Shown here in pieces: positions 7,019 to 16,537 of a stretch of DNA of 64,000 nt. The stretch spans positions 1 through 64,000 of the forward strand of contig NZ_BAABJX010000024.1 in NCBI RefSeq assembly GCF_039543525.1, read 5' to 3'. Both the position numbers and the translations under genes were made by a program. Under the pieces are notes generated by a model. It had not been told where the DNA came from. It did no database searches and worked only from the letters and a program-made list of their open reading frames with translations. Source of the DNA: Algivirga pacifica (GTDB taxonomy: Bacteria > Bacteroidota > Bacteroidia > Cytophagales > Flammeovirgaceae). Each line of letters opens with the position of its first letter. Position 1 is the first letter of the stretch.

Positions 7019-9850
7019 ATGTCTGTTACTGTTGAACATCTAGATCCCAAAGAATATATCATCGTTAAAGGCGCTAAAGTCAATAACCTGAAGGGTATTG
7101 ATGTCGCTATTCCCAGAAATAAATTTGTGGTCATTACAGGAGTTTCAGGTTCCGGTAAATCCTCTCTTGCTTTTGATACGCTATTTGCAGAAGGACAAAG
7201 AATGTATGTCGAAAGCCTTAGTTCCTACGCTCGACAATTTCTGGGACGTATGGAAAAACCAGAAGTGGAATACATCAAAGGGGTATGTCCTGCGATTGCT
7301 GTTGAACAAAAGGTAACGACTAAAAACCCACGTTCTACCGTAGGAACCACCACAGAGATTTACGACTACCTGAAATTACTATTTGCTCGTATAGGGCAAA
7401 CTATTTCCCCTATCTCCGGAGAAGCTGTGAGTAAGTCCAGTGTAACCGATATCGTCAACTTTATTCAAGAAAAGGAAGAAGGCACTCGCTTTATGGTGTT
7501 ATGTCCTTTACCTATCAAAAGTGATCGTACCCTTCATGACGAACTCAAACTTCTTTTGCAAAAAGGATTTAGCCGTGTGGAGATTAATGGTGAGCTTTTT
7601 CTGATTGAAGAGGCACTGGAGAATGATGCTTACAAAAAAATCAAGCAAGACAATAAAGAGACCAATGTATTTATCCTGATTGACCGTAACTCGGTCATCA
7701 AAGAAGATGAGGATAATATTTTCCACATTGCAGACTCTGTACAAACGGCCTTATTTGAAGGTATAGGAGATTGCTATATTGAAATTATTGATCAAGATAG
7801 AAATAAACAAAGATATCATTTCTCAGACCGCTTCGAGGCTGATGGGATGATTTTTGAAGAGCCTAGCGTCAACCTTTTCAGCTTCAACAATCCTTATGGG
7901 GCTTGTAAAAAGTGTGAAGGATTTGGAAGGGTGTTAGGTATAGATGCTGACTTGGTCATTCCTGATAAAACCTTATCGGTATTCGAAGGGGCGATTGCCC
8001 CATGGAAAGGTGCCACCATGAGCAAATGGAAAGACACCTTGGTGAAAAGTGCTCATAAATTTGATTTCCCTGTACACAGACCTTTCGAGGATTTAAGTGA
8101 GGAAGAACAAGGGCTTTTGTGGGAAGGAAATGAATACTTTAAAGGAATTAATGCCTTTTTTGAACACTTAGAATCTAAAACCCATAAAATTCAATACCGG
8201 GTAATGCTTTCGCGTTACCGTGGACGAACCGTTTGTCCAAAATGTAAGGGTACCCGACTGAGAGAAGACGCCAGCTACGTCAAAATCAATGGAAAGTCGA
8301 TTATGGATATCGTTCTACTTCCATTAGACGAAGCGATGGTCTTTTTTGAAAACCTTGAGTTAACACATTACGAGCAGCAAATTGCCAACCGCCTTCTTGC
8401 TGAGGTTCGTAACCGTCTAGGTTATATGAATCGTGTCGGCTTAGGATACCTTACACTAAACCGATTGACTTCTACACTATCAGGAGGAGAATATCAACGA
8501 ATCAAGTTAGCGACTTCTCTAGGTAGTGCCTTGGTAGGTTCCATGTATATTTTGGATGAACCTAGTATTGGACTTCACCCTAGAGATACCGAAAACTTGA
8601 TCAGTGTATTGCAAGAGCTGAAAAGAATGGGAAATACTGTTATTGTTGTGGAGCACGAAGAAGATGTAATGCGTGCTGCAGATCAATTGATTGATATTGG
8701 CCCAGATGCAGGTATCTATGGAGGGAAGCTAATTTATCAGGGAAGTATTGCTGATATGAAAGATCCTGAAACCAGTCATACTGCCAGATATCTTCACGGT
8801 ATCGAGCGTATCCCGATTCCTACTATCCGAAGAAAATGGAATGAATACATTGAGGTAATCGGAGCTAAAGAAAATAACCTGAAGAATATCAGTGTTAAGT
8901 TTCCGTTGAATACCATTACCTGTGTGACGGGTGTTTCTGGCTCAGGAAAATCTACCTTAGTCAAAAAGTGTTTACAACCAGCTTTAGGAAAGCTGCTTGG
9001 TTCCTATAATGAGGAAACCGGAAAGATGGAAAGACTTGATGGTATGGTTAAATCCATTCAACATATTGAGTTTGTAGACCAAAACCCTATTGGAAAATCT
9101 TCTCGCTCCAACCCGGTAACCTATGTCAAAGCATATGATGCCATCAGAGAGTTATTCTCTAATCAACCATTATCACAACAAAGAGGGTATAAGCCTGCCT
9201 TCTTCTCCTTTAACGTAGATGGAGGACGTTGTGAAGCCTGTAAAGGGGAAGGAACCTCCAAGATAGAGATGCAGTTCATGGCAGATATCTATCTTCCATG
9301 TGAAAGCTGCCACGGCTCTCGCTTCCAAAAAGAGATCTTGGATGTTACTTATAAAGAAAAAAATATTTCAGATGTCCTAGCGCTCAGTATTGATGAAGCC
9401 ATGGAGTTCTTTAGTGATCATAAGAAGATCATCGACCGCCTTCGTCCACTACAGGAAGTTGGTTTAGGATATATCAAGTTAGGGCAGTCATCCAACACTC
9501 TCTCAGGAGGAGAAGCTCAAAGGGTGAAACTAGCCTCTTTCTTAGTAAAGGGAACCATCAAGGAAAAGGATCGTGTACTGTTCGTTTTTGATGAGCCAAC
9601 CACAGGATTACATTTCCACGATATCAACAAGCTTATGACTTCCATTAATGCTCTGGTAGAGAACGGACATTCTGTGATTATCATTGAGCACAATATGGAA
9701 GTTGTCAAAACGGCCGATTGGGTCATTGACCTAGGACCAGAAGGGGGTAAGAATGGTGGTACAGTAACTTTTGAGGGAACACCGGATGATATGGTGAAGC
9801 TGGAAGGGAATTATACGGCGAAGTACTTGAAGGAAGTTTTAGAGTTATAA
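7019..9850 (+). CDS. uvrA: Excinuclease ABC subunit A
   Basis: UvrA, 943 residues, is the damage-recognition ATPase of nucleotide excision repair; it loads UvrB on distorted DNA. Two ABC modules are visible. The first has Walker A GVSGSGKSS (41-49), the UvrA signature SYARQFLGRMEKP, and the LSGGEYQRIKLA signature followed by YILDEPSIGLHP. The second has GVSGSGKST, LSGGEAQRVKLA and FVFDEPTTGLH. Zinc-binding CxxC pairs are present (CKKCEGFG; CPKCKGT; CEACKGEG with CESCHGS). The length is normal. It is monocistronic, and the last codons (GAG TTA TAA) run into an ATGAGTT-word palindrome. Confidence 0.97.
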   Translation: MSVTVEHLDPKEYIIVKGAKVNNLKGIDVAIPRNKFVVITGVSGSGKSSLAFDTLFAEGQRMYVESLSSYARQFLGRMEKPEVEYIKGVCPAIAVEQKVTTKNPRSTVGTTTEIYDYLKLLFARIGQTISPISGEAVSKSSVTDIVNFIQEKEEGTRFMVLCPLPIKSDRTLHDELKLLLQKGFSRVEINGELFLIEEALENDAYKKIKQDNKETNVFILIDRNSVIKEDEDNIFHIADSVQTALFEGIGDCYIEIIDQDRNKQRYHFSDRFEADGMIFEEPSVNLFSFNNPYGACKKCEGFGRVLGIDADLVIPDKTLSVFEGAIAPWKGATMSKWKDTLVKSAHKFDFPVHRPFEDLSEEEQGLLWEGNEYFKGINAFFEHLESKTHKIQYRVMLSRYRGRTVCPKCKGTRLREDASYVKINGKSIMDIVLLPLDEAMVFFENLELTHYEQQIANRLLAEVRNRLGYMNRVGLGYLTLNRLTSTLSGGEYQRIKLATSLGSALVGSMYILDEPSIGLHPRDTENLISVLQELKRMGNTVIVVEHEEDVMRAADQLIDIGPDAGIYGGKLIYQGSIADMKDPETSHTARYLHGIERIPIPTIRRKWNEYIEVIGAKENNLKNISVKFPLNTITCVTGVSGSGKSTLVKKCLQPALGKLLGSYNEETGKMERLDGMVKSIQHIEFVDQNPIGKSSRSNPVTYVKAYDAIRELFSNQPLSQQRGYKPAFFSFNVDGGRCEACKGEGTSKIEMQFMADIYLPCESCHGSRFQKEILDVTYKEKNISDVLALSIDEAMEFFSDHKKIIDRLRPLQEVGLGYIKLGQSSNTLSGGEAQRVKLASFLVKGTIKEKDRVLFVFDEPTTGLHFHDINKLMTSINALVENGHSVIIIEHNMEVVKTADWVIDLGPEGGKNGGTVTFEGTPDDMVKLEGNYTAKYLKEVLEL

Positions 9851-9857
9851 ATGATGA

Positions 9858-9900
9858 GTTATGAGTTATGAGTTTGAAATTTTGACTCATAACTCATAAC
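9858..9900. repeat. Palindrome of ATGAGTT heptamers between convergent genes
   Basis: Perfect 16-bp arms (9858-9873 and 9885-9900) with an 11-base loop. Each arm is 2.3 copies of ATGAGTT. It fills the gap between the uvrA stop and the stop of the next, opposite gene, and is likely a bidirectional terminator. Confidence 0.88.
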
Positions 9901-9903
9901 TGC

Positions 9904-11370
9904 TCACTGCAACAATGCATTGACCATATGGAGCAAACAGAAAAAGCCTGATAAATACATCAGAAAGAAGTACAATAAGCCTATTTGATTGTTGTAACGT
10001 ATTCGATTGGTATCGATCATGATACTAAAGAAGATATAGGCTGTAAAGAAGAAACTGAGATATACCCTCAAAAAGGCCTGATGACTTTTATAGAGTATCA
10101 CCTGAGTGGGGGTAGGCTCTTTGGGAGCGGGCTTCACTAAAGCCAGGGTCATCTTCGTAATGCTATCCATTTCATAGACATCCCGTATCAGTAAAGGAAA
10201 AGCGAAAATATTGAAGCTAAAAAAGAATAGGAATAACAATGCCGTATTCTTAAAAATCAAGTCCTTTCTAAAACCATAGTCCCACCAATATCTACTGACA
10301 AAGTTTAATATACTTCCTAATAGCTGTCCATACTCTTCGGTATACATCAACTGCTTATACTCCCGCATTACTTTTTGAAGTCCTGTAGTAAAACCATAGT
10401 ACTCCTGCATTTGTATAATCTGCCCGTAAATAGCCTTTTGCTTCTCAAATCTCCATTCAGGTAAGAAGGTCAGTTGGAAGTATTGATAATCCAGCTTGAT
10501 CTTGCTCAAGTCTGTATTATGCAAATTGATATGACATTGTTCTTTTACTATCACATTACTTAGATCAATCACCTCCTTGGTTTTGACATTCTCCATATTG
10601 AGGTACTCTGGTAGATGTGCATCCGTAAAGTCTACTTTCCGCTCAAAACGAACGTTGGAATAATCTGCCAAGAAGTCAAACTTCACTTGAGAAAAATTAA
10701 CGTACTCCTTAAAATGCGCTCCTTCAAAATAAGTAAGGGAATCGAAGAGTGCGCCAGAAAAATTCACTTCCTGCTCGAACTTGGTATTATAAAAATAGGC
10801 TTCCGACTCAAAGTGACTCTTTGCAAAGAAGGCTTCTCTTTTAAATACCGTATGATAAAAATAAGCTTGCTGCATAAAGGCCGTCTGCTCAAAGAAGGAC
10901 TGCTCTTCAAAAATCGCTTTATTAAAATTCACCTGATTCTCAAAATGAGTCCCCAATAAGTACAATTTGTCACCAAATCGGGTAGAGTGAAAGGATACCA
11001 AATCATTAAAAATAGTACATGTCCCATGTACCTCTTTTTCAAAGTAAGCTTTTTCAAAACTCAGTTTAGAAGAATAATCGGTTGCCTTCAGATAGTACCA
11101 TTTCACCGTTTTCTTATCTAGGTTCAGCCAATGAGTAGACTCCAAATGGGGGATAGGCAAGTGCTTTACGCCAAGAATAAAGGGTTTTCTGAAATGTACG
11201 GAATCCAATGAAACTTCCTTTTCTATTACTTTTTGCTCATGAAGGCGATAGGCCCACCAAGGGTCATACTTATACCCCTGTGCTTGCGTAAAGCCAGCCA
11301 CGTAGAAGCATAAAGCTATTGCCATCATCAAACGATACAGTAAAGGGTCTCTCATCAGGGTGATTTGCAA
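9904..11370 (-). CDS. Membrane protein with degenerate pentapeptide-like repeats
   Basis: A 488-residue protein of unknown function. It opens with a signal-peptide-like stretch (about residues 12-30, ending FTQAQ). Residues about 100-250 repeat a short Phe-rich pattern (for example VNFNKAIFEEQSFF, AYFYNTKFEQEVNF, VNFSQVKFD), which looks like a diverged pentapeptide repeat with Phe at the inner position and would fold as a right-handed quadrilateral helix. The C-terminal third has three hydrophobic helices (near 375-400, 430-450 and 460-485). The repeats would therefore face the periplasm or cytoplasm with a membrane anchor at the C-terminus. Start is uncertain between the first Met and Met6. 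It stands alone; no partner suggests a role. Confidence 0.75.
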   Translation of the reverse strand: MQITLMRDPLLYRLMMAIALCFYVAGFTQAQGYKYDPWWAYRLHEQKVIEKEVSLDSVHFRKPFILGVKHLPIPHLESTHWLNLDKKTVKWYYLKATDYSSKLSFEKAYFEKEVHGTCTIFNDLVSFHSTRFGDKLYLLGTHFENQVNFNKAIFEEQSFFEQTAFMQQAYFYHTVFKREAFFAKSHFESEAYFYNTKFEQEVNFSGALFDSLTYFEGAHFKEYVNFSQVKFDFLADYSNVRFERKVDFTDAHLPEYLNMENVKTKEVIDLSNVIVKEQCHINLHNTDLSKIKLDYQYFQLTFLPEWRFEKQKAIYGQIIQMQEYYGFTTGLQKVMREYKQLMYTEEYGQLLGSILNFVSRYWWDYGFRKDLIFKNTALLFLFFFSFNIFAFPLLIRDVYEMDSITKMTLALVKPAPKEPTPTQVILYKSHQAFLRVYLSFFFTAYIFFSIMIDTNRIRYNNQIGLLYFFLMYLSGFFCLLHMVNALLQ

Positions 11371-11575
11371 GGTGTAATTTTGGTCATCAGGTTATCTTAA
11401 TGGAAGAGCGCTTAATAAGTAAGTTCATCATCCATTGTGTACTTATTCAATATATAAAGTATTCAAAGGGAAGACAAAATAATGCTAAGCGAGACCTTAC
11501 ATCACCTTACACGAAAAAAGCCTATACACCAAGATGGCGTACAGGCTCTTATCAAAAAATGCTAATCAACTTATA

Positions 11576-14500
11576 TTAGAATGATGTATCCGTAGCTACT
11601 GCTTTGGACTGACCATTACCATTCTGATAAACCGGAGTAGGCGTTGGCATTGATGCCTCACCTTCATTTATTCCTTCCTTGTTATTAGGAGAGAAGTGGT
11701 TTTTCATTCTGACTACGATCATATACATCGTTGGCACAACGACTAGCGTCAGGAAGGTAGCAAAAGTCAAACCATAAATTACAGCCTTCGCCATTGGTCC
11801 CCAGAAAATGGCATTATCACCACCGAAATAGATTTCTGGACTAAATGAAGAGAATAGTCCAACAAAGTCAATATTCAGTCCTACTGCCATAGGGATCAAA
11901 CCAAGGATTGTCGTGATTGCTGTCAGCAATACTGGACGAAGACGGGTATACCCTGCCTTTACAATGCAATGGAAGGTTTCCTCATTTGATAGGTTATCAT
12001 CTTCATCTAACCCTAACTCTTCCTTGCGACGCTTCACCAATAGATCCGTATAGTCAATCAATACAATGGCGTTGTTTACGACAACCCCTGCCAAAGAGAT
12101 AATACCGATCATGTGCATGATGATCACGAATGGGTCTCCTGTAATGGTCAATCCCATAAATACCCCAACCAAACTCAGTACTACTGAAGTCAAGATGATG
12201 AATGGTTTCGAGAACGAGTTGAACTGTGATACTAAAATCAAGAAGATCGTAGACATCGCAATCAACATCGCTGTGGTCAAGAACTCCATAGACTCCTGTT
12301 GCTCTTCTTGCTGTCCGGTAAACTTATACTCTACCCCTTGAGGTACTTCGTAACCTTTCAATACTTTCTTCACGTTAGCCACTACCTCATTGGCATTGTA
12401 CCCTTCCGTTACGTTAGAGCTGACCGTAATTACCTTGTCTAAGTCTTTACGTTTCACCTCACCTACAGTAGACGTATACTCAATAGTTGCTACTGAAGAA
12501 ATCGGCACCTGATGCATACGTCCTTTATTATCCCTGAACGTAATACGTTGATCGGCCAATGATGAAATATTGTAACGGTAATCATCTTTCAAACGAAGCA
12601 TAATCGGATATTCATCCTCTTTCTCCTTAAACTTAGAGATTTCCTTACCGTAGATTGCCGTACGCAATGCCATCGCTACCTGAGCAGTTGACAAACCATA
12701 ACGACGTGCCTTATTTCTATCAATATGCATCATCAACTCTGGTTTGCTCACATTGATATCCATACCAAGATTATCAATACCTGTTACCTCAGAAGTTTCA
12801 ATTCTTGCCTGAATATCATCCGCTACTTTAATCAACTGTGCATAGTCATCTCCAGAAACTTCGATATTCACCGGCTTTCCTTGAGGAGGACCGTTACGCT
12901 CTTTATCCGTTGTTACGGTAACTCCAGGAACTTCTTTCACAATCTGTGCGCAAAGCTTTAATACTTCCTGAGTGTTCACGCCATCTCTATCCTCAAACGG
13001 AACAAAGGCTACCGTAATCTTACTCTTGTGAGGAGTCGCTCCTCCACCTCCACTCATATCCTGAGGATCGTTGGTATTCTCACCTACGTTGGTTACTACA
13101 GACTCAATAATATTGCTATAAGGTTGTAGCTCCTTGTACAAGCGCTTCTCTAGTTCAACCGTCAATTTATTCGTTTGCAATACGTCTGTACCCAAAGGTG
13201 CCTCTACATACATATATACATAACGTGGCTCGTTATTCGGGAAGAACTCTACCAATGGTTTACTACCAAAGTATGCTGCAATAGAAACGAATAGTAGTAC
13301 GATAGTACCCGCTACTGCGATATAAGGACGGCTGCCCACTAATGCGTATTTCAAGGTTACTAGGTATAACTTCTCAATACGTACCAATAATTTATCCTGG
13401 AACCAATATGCAGCTGTTTTCAAGAACGTTGCGTTTGCTAGTACGATTAAGCCCAGTACCATCATGATATTCGGGAATGTATAAGAAGCTACTTCAGTAC
13501 CTTCTGATGTGGCATTCATCACGATCGTTACGATATAAGCGATCACTGCTAATCCTACACTCGCAAACCCGAAGAACAACTTAGATTTCTTACCACGGTT
13601 AGGATCTCTGTCATCCAATACCATAAAGCGCTGTGCGACTACTGGGTTAATTACCAAACCAATAAATAAAGATGAAGCCAATACGATAATCAGGGTAATT
13701 GGAAGATATTTCATAAACTCACCCATCATACCTCCCCAGAATGCCAATGGCACGAAAGCGGCCAATGTTGTTGCTGTAGAAGAAATAATCGCCATCGCTA
13801 CCTCACCAGCACCTTGCTTAGCAGCTGCTTTATTACTAAAGCCTTCCTCTCTCAAACGGTAGATATTCTCAATAATCACAATCGCATTATCCACCAACAT
13901 ACCCAATGCCAGAATCAAGGCGAACAATACAATCATGTTCAAGGTAATCCCCATAAAGCTCAAGATCACAAATGACATCAGCATAGACAATGGAATCGCC
14001 ATCCCTACGAACAAGGCATTTCTTAGCCCCATGAAGAACAACAGTACCAACGTCACTAGAATTACCCCTGTAATGATGTTGTTCTCTAGATTGGACAACT
14101 GGTTTTCCATATCTCTTGCCTGAGACTCCGTAATCGTGATATCCAAGTTGCTTGGTAACTGACGGCTTTCTCTCGCCTCTTCCAAAAGGTCATTAATCTT
14201 ATCTGTTGCAATGATCAGGTTTTCTCCTCCTCTCTTCACAACCTTCAACGATACTACCGGATTGGCAATTGCCTTAGGAAAATCTTGTGGTCTAGCCAAA
14301 CGTGCAAAACTCTTACGCTCTACGTAAGCGTCTTTTACCTCCGCAATATCTTTCAGGTAAATGGTATTCCCATCTTCTGACTTTACGATGATATTTGCCA
14401 TTTCTTTGGCGCTCTCAAACTCACCAGAAACACGTAGTGAACGACGGTATCCATTCGTTAATACCTCACCTCCAGAGATCGTTACGTTTTCTGCATTGAC

Positions 14501-15151
14501 TGCATTTTCGATATCCTGGAAAGATACCATCATTGCATCCATCTTGAAAAGATCTGCATTGATCTGGATTTCTCTTTCCAATGCACCTGAGATACTTACC
14601 TTAGATACCTCTTGCAATTCTTCAATCTCATCTTGCAGGTACTCTGCATAATCGTTCAATCGATCGATCTCAAAATCACCTGACAAGTTGATGGTCATTA
14701 CCGGAATCTCCGTCATGTCCATCTCCATGACGTTAGGATCCTGATCCAAGTCCTTCGGAAGATCTTTCTTAGCCTTGTCTACCGCATCTTTGGTATCTTG
14801 AACGGCCTTGGAAACTTCAACATCGTCCTCAAACTTCAGGATAATCACAGAGTAATCCTGCGCAGAAGTAGAGGTAATCTCGTCGATTCCCTTAATAGAT
14901 TTCAGCTCCTTCTCAATCGGTCGAGTCACCAGGTTTTCAATATCCTCCGGAGAGTTACCCGGGTACACGGTATTGATATAAACCATCGGAATACGGATTT
15001 CCGGAAACTGTTCCTTCGGCATCGAACTATAAGAGATAAAGCCGAAGATGACTACAATCGCCGTCAGGATGAAGATACTGGTGCTGTTGTTGATCGCAAA
15101 GCTACTCAGTCCAAACTCCTTTAGCGGCTTTTTATTTGACTTATTGTCCAT
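11576..15151 (-). CDS. RND multidrug/solute efflux permease (HAE1/AcrB superfamily)
   Basis: The inner-membrane proton-driven pump of a tripartite efflux system, 1191 residues. The N-terminal helix precedes the family pattern YSSMPKEQFPEIRIP. TM4 carries LGMLVDNAIVIIENIYR, so the proton-relay position has Asp-Asn rather than AcrB's Asp-Asp. It is about 150 residues longer than AcrB, mainly from a segment with two extra hydrophobic helices between TM6 and TM7 (about residues 520-620). It is the last gene of the tetR-tolC-MFP-RND operon, 72 bp after the adaptor gene, with a REP-like hairpin in the gap. Substrates cannot be read from the sequence. Confidence 0.93.
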   Translation of the reverse strand: MDNKSNKKPLKEFGLSSFAINNSTSIFILTAIVVIFGFISYSSMPKEQFPEIRIPMVYINTVYPGNSPEDIENLVTRPIEKELKSIKGIDEITSTSAQDYSVIILKFEDDVEVSKAVQDTKDAVDKAKKDLPKDLDQDPNVMEMDMTEIPVMTINLSGDFEIDRLNDYAEYLQDEIEELQEVSKVSISGALEREIQINADLFKMDAMMVSFQDIENAVNAENVTISGGEVLTNGYRRSLRVSGEFESAKEMANIIVKSEDGNTIYLKDIAEVKDAYVERKSFARLARPQDFPKAIANPVVSLKVVKRGGENLIIATDKINDLLEEARESRQLPSNLDITITESQARDMENQLSNLENNIITGVILVTLVLLFFMGLRNALFVGMAIPLSMLMSFVILSFMGITLNMIVLFALILALGMLVDNAIVIIENIYRLREEGFSNKAAAKQGAGEVAMAIISSTATTLAAFVPLAFWGGMMGEFMKYLPITLIIVLASSLFIGLVINPVVAQRFMVLDDRDPNRGKKSKLFFGFASVGLAVIAYIVTIVMNATSEGTEVASYTFPNIMMVLGLIVLANATFLKTAAYWFQDKLLVRIEKLYLVTLKYALVGSRPYIAVAGTIVLLFVSIAAYFGSKPLVEFFPNNEPRYVYMYVEAPLGTDVLQTNKLTVELEKRLYKELQPYSNIIESVVTNVGENTNDPQDMSGGGGATPHKSKITVAFVPFEDRDGVNTQEVLKLCAQIVKEVPGVTVTTDKERNGPPQGKPVNIEVSGDDYAQLIKVADDIQARIETSEVTGIDNLGMDINVSKPELMMHIDRNKARRYGLSTAQVAMALRTAIYGKEISKFKEKEDEYPIMLRLKDDYRYNISSLADQRITFRDNKGRMHQVPISSVATIEYTSTVGEVKRKDLDKVITVSSNVTEGYNANEVVANVKKVLKGYEVPQGVEYKFTGQQEEQQESMEFLTTAMLIAMSTIFLILVSQFNSFSKPFIILTSVVLSLVGVFMGLTITGDPFVIIMHMIGIISLAGVVVNNAIVLIDYTDLLVKRRKEELGLDEDDNLSNEETFHCIVKAGYTRLRPVLLTAITTILGLIPMAVGLNIDFVGLFSSFSPEIYFGGDNAIFWGPMAKAVIYGLTFATFLTLVVVPTMYMIVVRMKNHFSPNNKEGINEGEASMPTPTPVYQNGNGQSKAVATDTSF

Positions 15152-15190
15152 TGTATATACGTTGGATGTAAATTCTTGATATTATTTATG

Positions 15191-15214
15191 GGGCGTGATG
15201 AATCACGCCCTTAC
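15191..15214. repeat. REP-like hairpin inside the efflux operon
   Basis: GGGCGTGAT-ga-ATCACGCCC, a 9-bp perfect stem, followed by TTAC (GTAA on the other strand). It sits in the short gap between the permease and adaptor genes. Confidence 0.8.
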
Positions 15215-15223
15215 ACATGCTTC

Positions 15224-16405
15224 TTATTGTACATTCATGGAAAGCTGCTCTCTAGTAGGGTCTGCTACTACCTTCACTTGCTCTCCATTAATCACCTCGC
15301 TATAGCCTTTATCTACAACCACTACTCCGTTACTAATACCTGAAGTGATCATGGTGTTTCCATTGTAAGACTTTCCTGTAGTGATTGTCACCTTCTGAGT
15401 AACCTGCTTTCCTTCTTTACTCTCAACGATATAAAGGAACTTTGATCCATCGGAAGAATTCTGTACCAAGTTTGTTGGAACAACCAATGCTTGCTCTTTT
15501 ACATAATCCTGAATACGTACCATGGCCATTGTATTTGGCTTAAGCTGTGCTTCACGGTTATTCATTTGCATCTGAATCTTAAAGGTTCTGTTTGCAGGGT
15601 TGATGTATTTTCCTACACGTTGTACCTTCAGGTCTTCTGATAGATTTAGCATTGGGAACGTTACCGTTACCTTGTCTCCTCTTTTCACTGCGCTGCTATA
15701 ACGTTCAGATACATCAGCAGAGATTTCAACGTAGTTTAAGTTTACTATTCTAGCCAATGGTTGTCCTGCTGCAGCCATCTCTCCCAAGTTAGGGAAGATC
15801 TCATCAATCGTACCGCTAATTGGCGCTACCACATAGCCTTTACTCATCTGTGTCTGCAAGCTTTCCAAGTTTGCTTTCAATGATTTCACATTATTTTTAG
15901 CCTGAAGGTATTGTACTTCTGAGCCAATGTTCTGTTTCCAAAGACGCTCCTGCTTTTCGTAAAGCGTCTCCGCCAATGAAAGGCGCGTTTCCAACTCATT
16001 GATCTGCTTCTTGATCAGCTCTACGTCAATTGCCGCAATTTTTTGCCCTTTCGTCACATAATCACCCTCGTTGACAAAAGTCTTGATCAACTTTCCTGAG
16101 ATCTCAGGAGCTACCATAATATTTTGGTTGGAAGTCACATCTCCCGGTACGTCTACGTAGTGAGCAAACGTTCCTTCCTTAATCGTCAAGGTCGTAATAC
16201 GCTTTAGGTTATCGCTTACCTCTTTATTTCCTGCCTTGGCAATTGCAGTCTCCAACTCATCAATCTCAGCACGAATGGCAATTAACTCCGTTCTTTTCTC
16301 TTCCAATAATGCCTTCTTTTCTTCCAGTGTTGCTTCTCCTCCACAGGCTGTTAATGTTGCTGAGGCTGCAGCCAATACAATAAGACGATTTGCTATATTT
16401 TTCAT
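15224..16405 (-). CDS. RND efflux periplasmic adaptor (membrane fusion protein), lipoprotein
   Basis: Membrane fusion protein that links the RND pump to the outer-membrane channel. The ATG at 16405 is preferred: it gives a clean lipoprotein signal (MKNIANRLIVLAAASATLTAC, lipobox Cys21). The longer frame adds 18 unrelated residues. A coiled coil follows (EEKKALLEEKRTELIAIRAEIDELE), then the lipoyl/barrel-sandwich halves (INEGDYVTKGQKIAAIDV-like pattern and the matching VVAPISGTIDEIFP), an alpha-hairpin between them, and the beta-barrel and membrane-proximal domains. About 393 residues, normal length. Between tolC and the permease in the same operon. Confidence 0.92.
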   Translation of the reverse strand: MKNIANRLIVLAAASATLTACGGEATLEEKKALLEEKRTELIAIRAEIDELETAIAKAGNKEVSDNLKRITTLTIKEGTFAHYVDVPGDVTSNQNIMVAPEISGKLIKTFVNEGDYVTKGQKIAAIDVELIKKQINELETRLSLAETLYEKQERLWKQNIGSEVQYLQAKNNVKSLKANLESLQTQMSKGYVVAPISGTIDEIFPNLGEMAAAGQPLARIVNLNYVEISADVSERYSSAVKRGDKVTVTFPMLNLSEDLKVQRVGKYINPANRTFKIQMQMNNREAQLKPNTMAMVRIQDYVKEQALVVPTNLVQNSSDGSKFLYIVESKEGKQVTQKVTITTGKSYNGNTMITSGISNGVVVVDKGYSEVINGEQVKVVADPTREQLSMNVQ

Positions 16406-16448
16406 TTCTGTATTTATATCTATTTCTATGATGTCTTCTCTGATAAAT

Positions 16449-16498
16449 GTGCCAACCAAATATCTGTTGGCACGGACACGCCAGTGGCGTGTCCCTAC
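16449..16498. repeat. Paired REP-like hairpins (BIME-like) between adaptor and tolC genes
   Basis: Two adjacent stems: GTGCCAAC/GTTGGCAC (16449-16473), then GGACACGCC-agt-GGCGTGTCC (16474-16494) followed directly by CTAC. On the complementary strand this is GTAG plus palindrome, the arrangement of REP elements recognised by RAYT transposases. Confidence 0.82.
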
Positions 16499-16537
16499 GG
16501 GATTGTTCTTATACCAAGGTATAGGAATAGTTCGTGA

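Noticed and set aside
10615..10959. 114-codon rightward frame inside the pentapeptide-like gene
   Set aside because: Antisense of the Phe-rich repeats; its periodic composition mirrors the real gene.
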